This document shows positions 16,926 to 26,552 of a DNA stretch of 64,000 nt, piece by piece. Below the pieces are notes generated by a model. It made no database searches, had not been told where the DNA came from, and was given only the letters and a program-made list of their open reading frames with translations. The stretch is taken from NCBI RefSeq assembly GCF_000981585.1, contig NZ_LN831776.1, positions 5,935,187-5,999,186 on the forward strand, written 5' to 3'. The position numbers were made by a program, and so were the translations under genes. Within the stretch, counting starts at the first letter, position 1, and the number at the start of each line of letters is the position of its first letter. The stretch comes from Paenibacillus riograndensis SBR5. Its GTDB lineage: Bacteria; Bacillota; Bacilli; Paenibacillales; Paenibacillaceae.

Positions 16926-18041
16926 TTACGGCTTCCGTTTTGCCGCCAATCTGCGCAGCTCGCTCACAACAAGGGCAGCAGAATCCCTCTTGCCCAGGCG
17001 GCGGGAAGCTTCCGACATCTGCCTGCGCACAGGCTCCGCACCGATAATCTTCTGGACAGCTTCCATCAGGGACTGGCCGTTTAAATCCTTCTCAAGCAGC
17101 ACAACTGCCGCTCCTTCACGCTCCAATTGCCTTGCATTTGCTTCCTGGTGGTTATTTGTCACGTTAGGGGACGGGATGAGAACGGAGGGAATGCCCAGTG
17201 CTGTAATTTCAGCAAGAAATGACGCGCCCGCCCGGTTCACGATAAGAGAGGTGCAGGCCAGCACCTCAGGCATATTGTGGACGTAAGGAAGAAGATGCAG
17301 CCAGCTCGGCTCGCTGCCCAGCTTCTCACGCAGCGCTTTGCGGGTTTCTTCGAAATAAGCTTCACCGGTCACATATACATAGTGGACACCATTACCCTTA
17401 CCCACAAAAGGCGCCATCTCAATCATCGCCTGATTAATAGCCCGGGCTCCGCCGCTGCCGCCTACCATAAGCACAACTGTGCTGCCCTCGGGAATCCCGA
17501 GTGAAGCAAAGCCGCGCTGGGGGCTCGCAGCAGTCACCGTAGTCGCCCGGGGATTGCCGGTATAAATTACATGTTTGCTTCCGGGAAAAGCCGATTCAGT
17601 TCCTTCAAAGCTGACAGCAACCGTATCGGCGTAACGGCTGAGAAAACGGTTGGTCAGCCCCGGAATCGCGTTCTGTTCATGAATCAGGGTAGGTATGCCA
17701 AGCTTGGAGGCCGCATACACGACCGGCCCGCACACATAACCGCCTGTGCCAATCACGACATCCGGCTTGAATTCCCGGAGCATTTCCTTGGAGGCTTTGA
17801 CCCCTTTCAGAAAACGCATTACCGTCTTCACATTGTCCATGGAAAGCTTGCGGCGGAAGCCGGTAATATCTATCGATTGGAATGGAAGATTTTCATTAGG
17901 AACCAGTTTGCTTTCCAGACCCCGCTTCCCGCCAATATACAAGAAGGCCGGGTCTTTGTCTTCCGCTTGAAGCTGCCTGGCAACGGCGACAGCGGGATAG
18001 ATATGTCCCCCTGTGCCGCCGCCGCTTAATACGATACGCAT
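16926..18041 (-). CDS. murG: MurG, lipid II synthase (GlcNAc transferase)
   Basis: 371 residues. GT28 glycosyltransferase at the inner membrane face that adds GlcNAc to lipid I. N-terminal GGGTGGHIYPAVAVA, DVVIGTGGYVCGPVVYAA, donor-site VGGSGGARAINQ and NRAGASFLAEI with IPSPNVTNNHQEANA are present. ATG at 18041 has GAGGTG 6 nt upstream, overlapping the spoVE stop; a GTG three codons upstream lies in that site. Confidence 0.96.
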   Translation of the reverse strand: MRIVLSGGGTGGHIYPAVAVARQLQAEDKDPAFLYIGGKRGLESKLVPNENLPFQSIDITGFRRKLSMDNVKTVMRFLKGVKASKEMLREFKPDVVIGTGGYVCGPVVYAASKLGIPTLIHEQNAIPGLTNRFLSRYADTVAVSFEGTESAFPGSKHVIYTGNPRATTVTAASPQRGFASLGIPEGSTVVLMVGGSGGARAINQAMIEMAPFVGKGNGVHYVYVTGEAYFEETRKALREKLGSEPSWLHLLPYVHNMPEVLACTSLIVNRAGASFLAEITALGIPSVLIPSPNVTNNHQEANARQLEREGAAVVLLEKDLNGQSLMEAVQKIIGAEPVRRQMSEASRRLGKRDSAALVVSELRRLAAKRKP

Positions 18042-18046
18042 GTCTT

Positions 18047-19144
18047 TCACCTCGCATAACGGGATAGGTTGAGTAAAATGCCGAGTGCCGTGAGCATCAA
18101 TGTCAGCGATGAGCCTCCATAGCTGATCAGCGGAAGTGTGATGCCGGTAACCGGCATGAGGCCGATGACGACGCCGATGTTGATGACCACCTGAACAGCC
18201 ACCATACAGACGATGCCTACCGCCAGATAGCTCCCGAAACGGTCCGGGAGGCTCATCGCCACCTTCATGCCCCGCCAGATCAGGATCAGAAACAGGAGCA
18301 GCACGATCAGCCCTCCGATAAACCCAAGCTCCTCAGCCAATATGGAAAAAATAAAATCGGTCTGGGGCTCCGGCACATAGCTGTATTTTTGCCGGCTCAT
18401 GCCGAGCCCCAGTCCGCCAAGCCCCCCCGGGCCAATCGCATAAAGCGACTGGATAATCTGGTAGCCGGCCCCCAGCGGATCGGACCAGGGGTCCAGAAAC
18501 GCCGTAATCCGCTGCAGGCGGTAAGGTGCAGCCGCCACCAGCGCCGCAAAACCCGCCACGCCCAGAGCGCCCAGGGACAGCAGATGCTTCATCCGGGCTC
18601 CTGCTGTAAAAACCATCATCAGGGCGGCGCCAAACATGACGGTGCCTGTCCCCAAGTCCGGCTGCATCATGATCAGGGCAAAGGCGGAGCCGATCAGCGC
18701 CAGCGGAGGCAGCAGCCCCCGCGTGAAGGTCGAGATATCATAATCCTCCTTCCCCAGCCAGTTGGCGAGATACAGAATCATCCCCATCTTCATGAATTCG
18801 GAGGGCTGAATCCCGAAGGAGCTGATGCCGAGCCAGCTGCGGGCTCCGCCGCGCACAACGCCGATGCCGGGAATCAGCACCAGGACAAGCAGAATGAAGC
18901 AGACAATCAGCGCGGGTCTGGCCAGCTTCTTCAGCACCAGATAATCGGTGTTCGCAGTGACGAACATTGCGCCAAGCCCCAGCCCTGCGAACAAAAGCTG
19001 TCTTTTGACAAAATAAAACGAATCGCCATAATTGCGGAAGCCCAATACGGACCCTGCGCTGTAGACCATCACCATGCCGATGGCCAGGAGGGACAGAATA
19101 ACCATCAGTATCCAGATATCGGGCGCATGACGGGATTTGTTCAT
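18047..19144 (-). CDS. spoVE: SpoVE/FtsW-type SEDS glycosyltransferase
   Basis: 365 residues, about ten membrane helices. SEDS peptidoglycan polymerase. Family motifs: WLGISSFGIQPSEFMKMGMI (with the catalytic-loop region after it), MMQPDLGTG, GAGYQIIQSLYAIGPGG, SRQKYSYVPEPQTDFIFS and the C-terminal GLMPVTGITLPLISYGGSS. Between murD and murG, the gene corresponds to B. subtilis spoVE, working with SpoVD (also here) in cortex synthesis. Whether a separate ftsW exists elsewhere cannot be seen. ATG at 19144, AGAGGTG upstream. Confidence 0.93.
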   Translation of the reverse strand: MNKSRHAPDIWILMVILSLLAIGMVMVYSAGSVLGFRNYGDSFYFVKRQLLFAGLGLGAMFVTANTDYLVLKKLARPALIVCFILLVLVLIPGIGVVRGGARSWLGISSFGIQPSEFMKMGMILYLANWLGKEDYDISTFTRGLLPPLALIGSAFALIMMQPDLGTGTVMFGAALMMVFTAGARMKHLLSLGALGVAGFAALVAAAPYRLQRITAFLDPWSDPLGAGYQIIQSLYAIGPGGLGGLGLGMSRQKYSYVPEPQTDFIFSILAEELGFIGGLIVLLLFLILIWRGMKVAMSLPDRFGSYLAVGIVCMVAVQVVINIGVVIGLMPVTGITLPLISYGGSSLTLMLTALGILLNLSRYAR

Positions 19145-19193
19145 CAGGAGCACACCTCTTGACTCGGTAGTAGGGGCTTATCCACCCCCCTAC

Positions 19194-20612
19194 TTAAAGG
19201 TTATGCACCGCCTCTTTAAAAATACGCCCGCGCTCCTCATAGGATGTAAACATATCCCAACTGGCGCAGGCAGGAGACAGGAGAACGATATCTCCCGCTT
19301 CCGCCAGAGCGGAAGCCTCCCGCACGGCTTCTTGCAGCACGGCGGCGGCGCTCTCCCCATTATCGACGGAGATAATGCGCTTTACTCCTGCCATGCCCGC
19401 TACGGCTGCCAGCTTGTCCCTGGTCTGCCCCAGCGCCACAAGGGCTTTGACACCACCGAGGACAGGCAGCAGCTCCATATAGTCAGAGCCGCGGTCCAAT
19501 CCGCCGGCAATCAGAACCACCGGCTTCCGGAAGGAAGCCAGCGCCATGGAGGTCGCTTTGGAGTTAGTCGCTTTGGAGTTGTTGTAATAAGCAGCCCCCG
19601 CCTTCTCCGCCACATACTCCAGCCGGTGCTCCACGCCTCTGAAATTCACCAGCACTTCCGCCAGCCCGGCAGGGTTTGCGCCTGCAGCGATAGCTATTCC
19701 GCAGGCCGCCAGCGCATTTTCCACATTGAAGCGGCCCGGCAGGCCGATTGAATCCACAGCGGCAATTTCCGTCTCACTCTCGGAATAATCCCGGTAGACA
19801 ATCATCCGCTTAAGGTCATCTTCAGTATCCGGAACAAAGGCCGGACGGACAAAGACCCCCTGAACCAGCTCCTCAGTCATGGAGAACGGGAGAATGCCTG
19901 CCTTGATATAAGGCACCAGCTCCCGGCAGACAGGATCATCCCAGTTCAGCACCGCAGTATCGCTTGGCCCCTGATTGGCAAACAGCTTAGCCTTGGAGGC
20001 TATGTAATCCTCCATTCCGCCATGATAATCCAGATGGGTCTCGGCCACATTCAGCAGACAGCCCACCTTGGGGCGGAACGCTTTTGTGCCTTTTAGCTGA
20101 AAACTGCTAAGCTCGACAACCATCCAGTTGTCTGCGTGAGCCTCCTGTGCGGCCTGGCAGAGGGGTGTGCCGATGTTCCCGGCCACGATAGGGTGCATTC
20201 CCGCAGCGTCCAGCATACGGCCCACCCAGGTGGTTGTCGTCGTCTTGCCGTTCGAACCGGTAATGCCGATCATTGGCGCCGCGCACAGATGGTAGGCTAC
20301 CTCCACCTCGGTCACTACCTCGATGCCCAGTTCCAGCGCTTTTTGAACGGGAGGCACGGAATAGGGGATCCCCGGGTTCTTAACCACAAGGCTCACACCC
20401 GGATGAATTAATCCCTCAGGATGACCGCCGCATATAACAGAAATTCCCAAAGACTCCAGTTCGGAAGCTTCGGGACTTTGATCTCTTTCCTTTTTGTCGT
20501 TAACCGTTACGTCCGCGCCGCGCTCATGCAGCACCTTGGCCACCTGAACGCCGCTTTTGGCCAGGCCCAGGACGACCACTTCCTTGCCGCGGTATTGATC
20601 TGGATGCTCCAT
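19194..20612 (-). CDS. murD: MurD, UDP-MurNAc-L-Ala:D-Glu ligase with Asp-to-Asn change at an invariant site
   Basis: 472 residues. Adds D-Glu to UDP-MurNAc-L-Ala using ATP. Walker loop GSNGKTTTTT, carbamylated-Lys region and E/H residues (VVELSSFQL, NVAETHLDYH), GRFNVENALAA and VEHR are present. The normally invariant NDSKATN (Asp317 in E. coli MurD) reads NNSKATN: codon AAC at 19578-19580, residue 345. It lies in two nearly identical 15-bp tandem units encoding NSKAT-NSKAT. The His common before NVEN is Phe here. Otherwise full length with no frame break. ATG at 20612 overlaps the mraY stop region. Confidence 0.95.
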   Translation of the reverse strand: MEHPDQYRGKEVVVLGLAKSGVQVAKVLHERGADVTVNDKKERDQSPEASELESLGISVICGGHPEGLIHPGVSLVVKNPGIPYSVPPVQKALELGIEVVTEVEVAYHLCAAPMIGITGSNGKTTTTTWVGRMLDAAGMHPIVAGNIGTPLCQAAQEAHADNWMVVELSSFQLKGTKAFRPKVGCLLNVAETHLDYHGGMEDYIASKAKLFANQGPSDTAVLNWDDPVCRELVPYIKAGILPFSMTEELVQGVFVRPAFVPDTEDDLKRMIVYRDYSESETEIAAVDSIGLPGRFNVENALAACGIAIAAGANPAGLAEVLVNFRGVEHRLEYVAEKAGAAYYNNSKATNSKATSMALASFRKPVVLIAGGLDRGSDYMELLPVLGGVKALVALGQTRDKLAAVAGMAGVKRIISVDNGESAAAVLQEAVREASALAEAGDIVLLSPACASWDMFTSYEERGRIFKEAVHNL

Positions 20613-20615
20613 TCT

Positions 20616-21581
20616 TTACAACCCCTTGCTCAAGATTAATCCCACTGCCGCCAGCACCAGGCTAACCGCCCAGAAGGAGACGACTACCCGCCATTCCGAC
20701 CAGCCGCCCAGCTCAAAATGATGATGGATCGGGCTCATGCGGAAAATGCGTTTGCCGCGTGTTTTGAACGAGGCGACCTGCAGTACGACAGACAGCATTT
20801 CAATAACGAACACACCGCCGATTACAACAAACAGCAGCTCGCTTTTGGTGACAATGGCGATCGCCCCTATGGCGCCGCCAATCCCGAAAGAACCAAAATC
20901 ACCCATGAATACCTTCGCCGGATGCGCATTGAACACCAGAAAGCCAAGGACCGCACCGATCATTGCCGCCGCACAGACACCAGCCGCAATCGAGGTAGCC
21001 TGCATCGCCACCACGGCAAAGGCAGCAAGCGCAATCGCACTGACGCCTGACAGCAGCCCATCTACACCATCGGTAAAATTCACGGCATTTGTTACAGCCA
21101 TCATCATGATAATGATAAACGGATAGTAAAACCAGCCGCCCCAATCAAAGCTGATGGATGTGCCCGGAATACTGATGCCGGTATTATGCCCCGCGTTAAT
21201 CAGCAGTCCGCACATCACCGCTCCGACCAGCAGCTGGCCAAGCAGTTTCTGCCGCGGCGTCAGCCCCAGGGAACGCTTGAACGCAATTTTGATATAGTCG
21301 TCCAGGAAGCCGATCAGCCCATAGCCTAGCGCAGCTACCAGCAGAACATAGAAGTCAGAGTTCACGACTGAAAATTTCAGAAAAGACAATGTGAAGGCCA
21401 CCATGATGATAATGCCGCCCATCGTAGGTGTTCCGGCTTTTTTCAAATGGGTTTGTGGTCCGTCGTCACGGACCTGCTGTCCGAATTTCATCCTCCGCAG
21501 CAGCGGAATGAAGAGCGGAGCGGCAATGACCGCAAGGATAAAGGACACAGCAATAGTCAGCAGAAGTAGTTGATAATCCAT
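20616..21581 (-). CDS. mraY: MraY, phospho-MurNAc-pentapeptide translocase with variant MGDTGS motif
   Basis: 321 residues, about ten membrane helices. Makes lipid I from UDP-MurNAc-pentapeptide and undecaprenyl phosphate. THLKKAGTPTMGGI, FLDDYIK (catalytic Asp pair), NFTDGVDGL and SPIHHHFELGGWSE are normal. The motif usually read as VFMGDTGSL reads VFMGDFGSF (residues 228-232): the Asp is kept but Thr and Leu are both Phe (codons 20895-20897 and 20886-20888). ATG at 21581 with GGAGGGGG upstream. Confidence 0.95.
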   Translation of the reverse strand: MDYQLLLLTIAVSFILAVIAAPLFIPLLRRMKFGQQVRDDGPQTHLKKAGTPTMGGIIIMVAFTLSFLKFSVVNSDFYVLLVAALGYGLIGFLDDYIKIAFKRSLGLTPRQKLLGQLLVGAVMCGLLINAGHNTGISIPGTSISFDWGGWFYYPFIIIMMMAVTNAVNFTDGVDGLLSGVSAIALAAFAVVAMQATSIAAGVCAAAMIGAVLGFLVFNAHPAKVFMGDFGSFGIGGAIGAIAIVTKSELLFVVIGGVFVIEMLSVVLQVASFKTRGKRIFRMSPIHHHFELGGWSEWRVVVSFWAVSLVLAAVGLILSKGL

Positions 21582-21597
21582 GGGTACACCCCCTCCA

Positions 21598-23010
21598 TTA
21601 GTTTGATTCCGTCTGAGAATGGTCGTTCAGGCTGTGCAGCACTTCCTCCAGGCGCATTCCCCGCGAAGCTTTGAACAGCACCACATCCCTTGGATCGATC
21701 TGGCTGGTCAGGGCTGCCGTAAGCTCCTTCTTATCCGTAAAAGCAAATACGCGCTCAGGACCAAACCGTTCTTCCGCTTTCCGGGCGGTGTGCGCAGAAA
21801 GAGGGCCAAAGGTAAACAGCAGATCTGTCTGGGCAGGATCAAGGTAACGGCCGATCTCCTCATGGAATAGCACCTCATCCGGCCCAAGTTCCAGCATGTC
21901 CCCCAGCACAGCGATTCTTTTGCCGCTGCATTTCATGGCCTGCAGAACATCAATGGCTGCCCTCATCGAGGTGGGACTCGCATTATAGGCGTCATTCAGC
22001 ATGGTAAGGCCTGAAGCCGCCTGCATCATTTCAATCCGCATACCGGTCAGTTTAAGCCTGCTTAAAGCTTCCTCAATGCTATCCTCGGATATGCTGTAGT
22101 GGCGGGCAACCGCCAGCGCTGCCAGAGCATTCACGACGTTATGCCGCCCAGGAAGCGGCAAGGTGAAGGCATGCTCCGCATGAAGATGGGAAGTAAAAGT
22201 CATCCCTCCCATATGCGTCATCATCCCTGTAGGGTAGTCGGTGTTATCCGGAGACAAGCCAAAGCGGAAGGTTCTCATCCCCTCCGGAGCCCGGAACGCA
22301 GACTCCGCCATCACCTCGGAAAGCAGCGGTTCGTCGCCGTTATAAATCAGGAGACCTCCCGGCTTCAATCCCTCGGCGATTTCCAGCTTGGCCCGGGCAA
22401 TCTCCTTGCGGGAGCCCAGCTGCAGCAAATGGGATTCGCCTACATTGGTAATGACAGCCACATCGGGCGGCGCCAAAGCAGCCAGCAGAGCAATCTCGCC
22501 GCGCGAGCTCATCCCCATCTCCAGGACCGCAATCTGAACATCCCCGCTCATGGAGAGAATCGTCAGCGGAAGACCGATATGGTTATTGAAATTCCCTTGG
22601 GTTTTGTGAACCTTGTACTGTCCCTCCAGCAAGGCTGTAATCATATCCTTCGTGGTTGTCTTTCCGTTGCTGCCGGTAACGGCGACCACCTGCGGCGCGA
22701 CTTGGCTTAAATATGCGGAAGCCAGTTTCTGCAGCGCAGTGAGCGTGTCATCCACCAGGATCACACTGCCATTCTCAGGAGCTGCCCCCTTATCCCGCTG
22801 CCATAAGGTGGCAGCGGCGCCTGCCGCCAAGGAGGCGGCACTGTAATCATGTCCGTCAAAATGATCTCCAATCAGCGGAACGAACAGACAGGCAGGCGTA
22901 ATTTTGCGGGAGTCGGTAACGACTCCCGCAATGCTCTTATCCATATCATAAGCGGAGGACAGCTCTCCCCCGCACATGGCAGCGATGTTTCGCAGCGTTC
23001 TTGTAATCAA
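21598..23010 (-). CDS. murF: MurF, UDP-MurNAc-tripeptide:D-Ala-D-Ala ligase
   Basis: 470 residues. Completes the pentapeptide. Mur ligase architecture: N-terminal substrate domain, central ATPase with VTGSNGKTTTKDM, QGNFNNHIGLPL, LEMGMSSRGEI and NVGESHLLQLG, then the C-terminal domain with LPGRHNVVNALAA, MRIEM and LNDAYNASPTSM. Starts with TTG at 23010, overlapping the murE stop (TTGA), with AAGGGG upstream: translation is coupled to murE. Confidence 0.96.
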   Translation of the reverse strand: MITRTLRNIAAMCGGELSSAYDMDKSIAGVVTDSRKITPACLFVPLIGDHFDGHDYSAASLAAGAAATLWQRDKGAAPENGSVILVDDTLTALQKLASAYLSQVAPQVVAVTGSNGKTTTKDMITALLEGQYKVHKTQGNFNNHIGLPLTILSMSGDVQIAVLEMGMSSRGEIALLAALAPPDVAVITNVGESHLLQLGSRKEIARAKLEIAEGLKPGGLLIYNGDEPLLSEVMAESAFRAPEGMRTFRFGLSPDNTDYPTGMMTHMGGMTFTSHLHAEHAFTLPLPGRHNVVNALAALAVARHYSISEDSIEEALSRLKLTGMRIEMMQAASGLTMLNDAYNASPTSMRAAIDVLQAMKCSGKRIAVLGDMLELGPDEVLFHEEIGRYLDPAQTDLLFTFGPLSAHTARKAEERFGPERVFAFTDKKELTAALTSQIDPRDVVLFKASRGMRLEEVLHSLNDHSQTESN

Positions 23011-24494
23011 TAGCTTCGGCCCCTTATAACTTCTTTGGCGACGACGCGGTCATCGAAATCATGAACCACACCGCCGATCAGCTGATAGGTCTCGTGACCT
23101 TTCCCCGCAATCAATACTACATCGCTGGGGCTTGCCATTTCAATAGCTTTTCTGATGGCTTCCCGGCGGTCCACAATCATGTCGTAGCGGTCCTGGGCCA
23201 CTCCATCTTCCTGCAACCCTGCTTCAATATCCTTCAGGATCAGCTGGGGATCTTCGGTACGCGGATTGTCTGAGGTCACGAAGACATGATCACTGTATTT
23301 CGCAGCAATTTTGCCCATCAGCGGACGTTTGGTCGTATCTCTGTCCCCGCCGCACCCGAAGACGGTAAGCACCCTGCCGGCGGCAAACTCGCAAACCGCC
23401 CGCAGCACATTTTCCAATCCATCCGGGGTATGGGCATAGTCTACGATTACTGCAAAATCCTGGCCTTCGTTAACAGACTCCACACGTCCGGCCACTCCGG
23501 CTACAGATTCAAGGCTGGCCTTAATCTCTTCAAGCGGCACATCCTCCAGCAGAGCGGCGGTAATTGCCGCCAGCGCATTATACACATTGAATTTGCCGAC
23601 CATCCGCAGTGAAATGTCAGCCTCTCCCTTAAACGTATCCACATGGAAAAAAGTTCCTTTGGACGTGATGGAAATTTGCGAAGCCCGGACATTCGCAGGA
23701 CTGTCGATGCCGTATGTAATGACCTCTGCGGCAGTTTGTGCGGCAAAATAGGCGCTTGCCTCGTCATCCGCGTTCAGCACGGCATATTTGCGCTCCTCTT
23801 TCCAGGGCGAAATTACGTTTCCGAGCCGGGAAAAAAACAGCCCTTTGACCGCGCGGTACTCCTCCATCGTATGATGATAATCCAGATGATCCTGGGTCAA
23901 ATTGGTAAATATAGCAGTCCGGTAATCTGTCCCCTTCACCCGCCCCTGCTGGAGCGCATGGGAAGAAACTTCCATAACACAGCACTGTACACCCTTTTGC
24001 ACCATATCGCTAAGTGTGCGCTGCAGCTCAAGTGATTCCTGTGTGGTCCCTGATGCGGGAAAGGTCTGCCCGTCATAGCGCATCTGTATCGTTCCAATCA
24101 GACCGGTCTTGATGTTCTGATCCTGCATAATACGCTCAATCAGATAGGTAGTTGTCGTTTTGCCGTTCGTGCCGGTCACGCCGATCATTCTCATCCGGCT
24201 GCTCGGTGAGCCGAAAAAAGCATTCGACAATACAGCCATCGCAAACCGGCAGTCATCCACCACAATCTGCGGCAGATCAAGATCAAGCTTGCGCTCACAG
24301 ACAAGGGCAGAAGCGCCGTTTGCGGCAGCCTGCGGGGCAAAATCATGCCCATCCACCGTAAAACCCGGCAGGCAAATGAACAAATCACCGGGCTTGACCC
24401 GGCGTGAATCCGCCTGAAGGCCCGTAATTTCCGTTTCTTTATCCCCGTATAGACGCGATGCTGCAAGACAAGAAGCAAATTCATTTACTTTCAT
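23007..24494 (-). CDS. murE: MurE, UDP-MurNAc-dipeptide:meso-DAP ligase
   Basis: 495 residues. Adds the third stem-peptide residue. GVTGTNGKTTTTYL, VMEVSSHAL, NLTQDHLDYHHTMEEY and VGKFNVYNALAA are conserved. The DNPRTEDP motif binds meso-diaminopimelate and shows the enzyme is DAP-type, not Lys-type. ATG at 24494 has GAGGG 6 nt upstream; a second ATG two codons earlier is possible. Confidence 0.96.
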   Translation of the reverse strand: MKVNEFASCLAASRLYGDKETEITGLQADSRRVKPGDLFICLPGFTVDGHDFAPQAAANGASALVCERKLDLDLPQIVVDDCRFAMAVLSNAFFGSPSSRMRMIGVTGTNGKTTTTYLIERIMQDQNIKTGLIGTIQMRYDGQTFPASGTTQESLELQRTLSDMVQKGVQCCVMEVSSHALQQGRVKGTDYRTAIFTNLTQDHLDYHHTMEEYRAVKGLFFSRLGNVISPWKEERKYAVLNADDEASAYFAAQTAAEVITYGIDSPANVRASQISITSKGTFFHVDTFKGEADISLRMVGKFNVYNALAAITAALLEDVPLEEIKASLESVAGVAGRVESVNEGQDFAVIVDYAHTPDGLENVLRAVCEFAAGRVLTVFGCGGDRDTTKRPLMGKIAAKYSDHVFVTSDNPRTEDPQLILKDIEAGLQEDGVAQDRYDMIVDRREAIRKAIEMASPSDVVLIAGKGHETYQLIGGVVHDFDDRVVAKEVIRGRSY

Positions 24495-24529
24495 AGCCAT
24501 CCCTCACTCTTCAAAGAAGATATCCAACA

Positions 24530-26458
24530 TTATTTCCCATTCTCGGCACCCATATAAATCCGGATGGTCGAACCGCGTTCGACTCTGGCACCCGCTTTTG
24601 GCGCCTGGTTGATTACTGTATTGCCTGTTCCGGATCGTGCCAGTGTAAAGTTCATATTCAGATCCTCGTAAATGTCCTGGACTGTGGCCCCTGTAAGATC
24701 GGGAACTGTCACAATGGGAGTTTCACCGTATTTATAGGTTTTGGGGAGCTGGTCTTTACGTTCCGGGACCTTCAGGTAATGCAGGGAGTCCTCCAGGATA
24801 TTTTGGACGATTGGAGCTGCCACAACGCCACCGAACTGAATGCCCTTCGGATTATCCACTGCAGTATACACTACGATCTGCGGATCATCCGCCGGTGCAA
24901 AGCCGATAAACGATACAATATGTTCGGTAGGAGAATACCGGCCGTTAATTACTTTTTGTGCCGTCCCTGTCTTGCCTCCCACACGGTAGCCGTCAATAAA
25001 AGCCGGCCGGCCTGTGCCTTTGGCAACCACGCTCTCAAGGGCAGCACGCACCTTCTTCGAGGTTTCCTCCGAGATGACCTGGCGCACCATCTCCGGCTTC
25101 ACCTCCGATACAGTCTCTCCGGTATCCGGATGGATCCAGGCCTTGGCGACATGCGGCGTGTAGAGCTTCCCCCCGTTAATGGCCGCCGAAACCGCAGCTA
25201 TCTGCTGAATCGGCGTAACAGATACCCCTTGCCCAAATGCAGTAGTCGCCAGCTCAACCGGTCCCACCTGTGCAGGCTTGAACAGGATTCCCTTTGCCTC
25301 CCCGTTCAGATCAATGCCGGTCTTGGCGCCAAAGCCGAAATCACGGATATATTTGAACAAGCTATCTTTGCCCAGCCGCTGTCCCAGCGCCACAAAACCC
25401 GGATTGCAGGAGTTCTCCACCACTTGCAGGAAGGTCTGGCTGCCATGCCCGCCTTTTTTCCAGCAGCGCAGCTTGGCTCCGCCAACCTCAATATAGCCGG
25501 GATCAAAAAAGTGATCATTCTGCAAATCCACCTTGCCCTCCTGGAGCGCGGCGGCCAAAGTAATAATCTTGAAGGTGGACCCCGGTTCGTAAGTCATCCA
25601 GATCGGCAGGTTGCGGTTATAGACCCCGGCGTCATAATCCTTGTAAGCCCCAGGTTCATACCCCGGTCTGCTGGCCATCGCCAGAATCTCGCCATTCTTA
25701 GGGTTCATCGCAATCGCCCAGCTGCCCTGAGCCTGATATTTCACCATCGCCTGATCCAGCTCGCGTTCCATAATGGACTGAATCTGCTTGTCTATCGTCA
25801 GCTGCAGATTAAGGCCGTCCTGGGGAGCTGAATACTTTTCCGAAGAACCCGGCATCAGCCTGCCCCCGGCATCAGACAGATACGAGATATCGCCGGCGCT
25901 GCCTTGCAGCAGCTTGTCATATATGCTCTCTACCCCGGTAATGCCCTGATTGTCGATACCGGTAAAGCCAAGAATATGGGCCGCCAGATCGCCGTAGGGA
26001 TAAAACCGCTTGTTATCCTCAGCCACAACGATGCCCGGCAGCTGCAAATCACGGATGCTCGCGGCCAGCTCCATCGTAATTTTGCGGCCCCCGGGCTGTA
26101 GCTTCACCGATGACTGACTTTTGGACAGCAAAGTTATCAGCTTCATCTCGCTCATGCCGAGCAATGGAGCCAGAGTCTGTGCTGTCTTTTCCTTTTCCTT
26201 CACTTGTACGGGAACTGCATAAACCGTCGGGGAGCTGATATTATAAGCGAGCGCAGTCCCTTCCCGGTCCAATATTTCACCGCGTTTGGCGGTAAAGGGA
26301 ATATTGCGGCGCCACTGGCTTTCCGCCTTGGCACTCAGTTTTTCGCCTTCCGACAGCTGCACATAGGCCAGCCGCACGGCCAGAGAGCCGAACAACACGG
26401 CCAGTCCCAGCAGCGTCCACAGCATTCTCCGGCGAGTGACGACTTTTGAAACCTTCAT
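24530..26458 (-). CDS. spoVD: SpoVD, sporulation-specific class B penicillin-binding protein
   Basis: 642 residues. Transpeptidase for spore cortex, acting with SpoVE on the outer forespore membrane. One membrane helix (about 13-33), PBP dimerisation domain, transpeptidase domain with STFK (294-297), SCN (350-352) and KTGT (496-499), and one C-terminal PASTA domain (about 580-642). The single PASTA and the position after pbpB fit SpoVD. ATG at 26458 with GAGGGGG upstream. Confidence 0.94.
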   Translation of the reverse strand: MKVSKVVTRRRMLWTLLGLAVLFGSLAVRLAYVQLSEGEKLSAKAESQWRRNIPFTAKRGEILDREGTALAYNISSPTVYAVPVQVKEKEKTAQTLAPLLGMSEMKLITLLSKSQSSVKLQPGGRKITMELAASIRDLQLPGIVVAEDNKRFYPYGDLAAHILGFTGIDNQGITGVESIYDKLLQGSAGDISYLSDAGGRLMPGSSEKYSAPQDGLNLQLTIDKQIQSIMERELDQAMVKYQAQGSWAIAMNPKNGEILAMASRPGYEPGAYKDYDAGVYNRNLPIWMTYEPGSTFKIITLAAALQEGKVDLQNDHFFDPGYIEVGGAKLRCWKKGGHGSQTFLQVVENSCNPGFVALGQRLGKDSLFKYIRDFGFGAKTGIDLNGEAKGILFKPAQVGPVELATTAFGQGVSVTPIQQIAAVSAAINGGKLYTPHVAKAWIHPDTGETVSEVKPEMVRQVISEETSKKVRAALESVVAKGTGRPAFIDGYRVGGKTGTAQKVINGRYSPTEHIVSFIGFAPADDPQIVVYTAVDNPKGIQFGGVVAAPIVQNILEDSLHYLKVPERKDQLPKTYKYGETPIVTVPDLTGATVQDIYEDLNMNFTLARSGTGNTVINQAPKAGARVERGSTIRIYMGAENGK

Positions 26459-26552
26459 TCCGTTCCCCCTCTTTCGCTGCTCTAGACATGAGCTCTTATC
26501 TTCATGACTATTCAGGACAAACAGGGGTTAGAACAAGCCTATGCCGCAGGCT

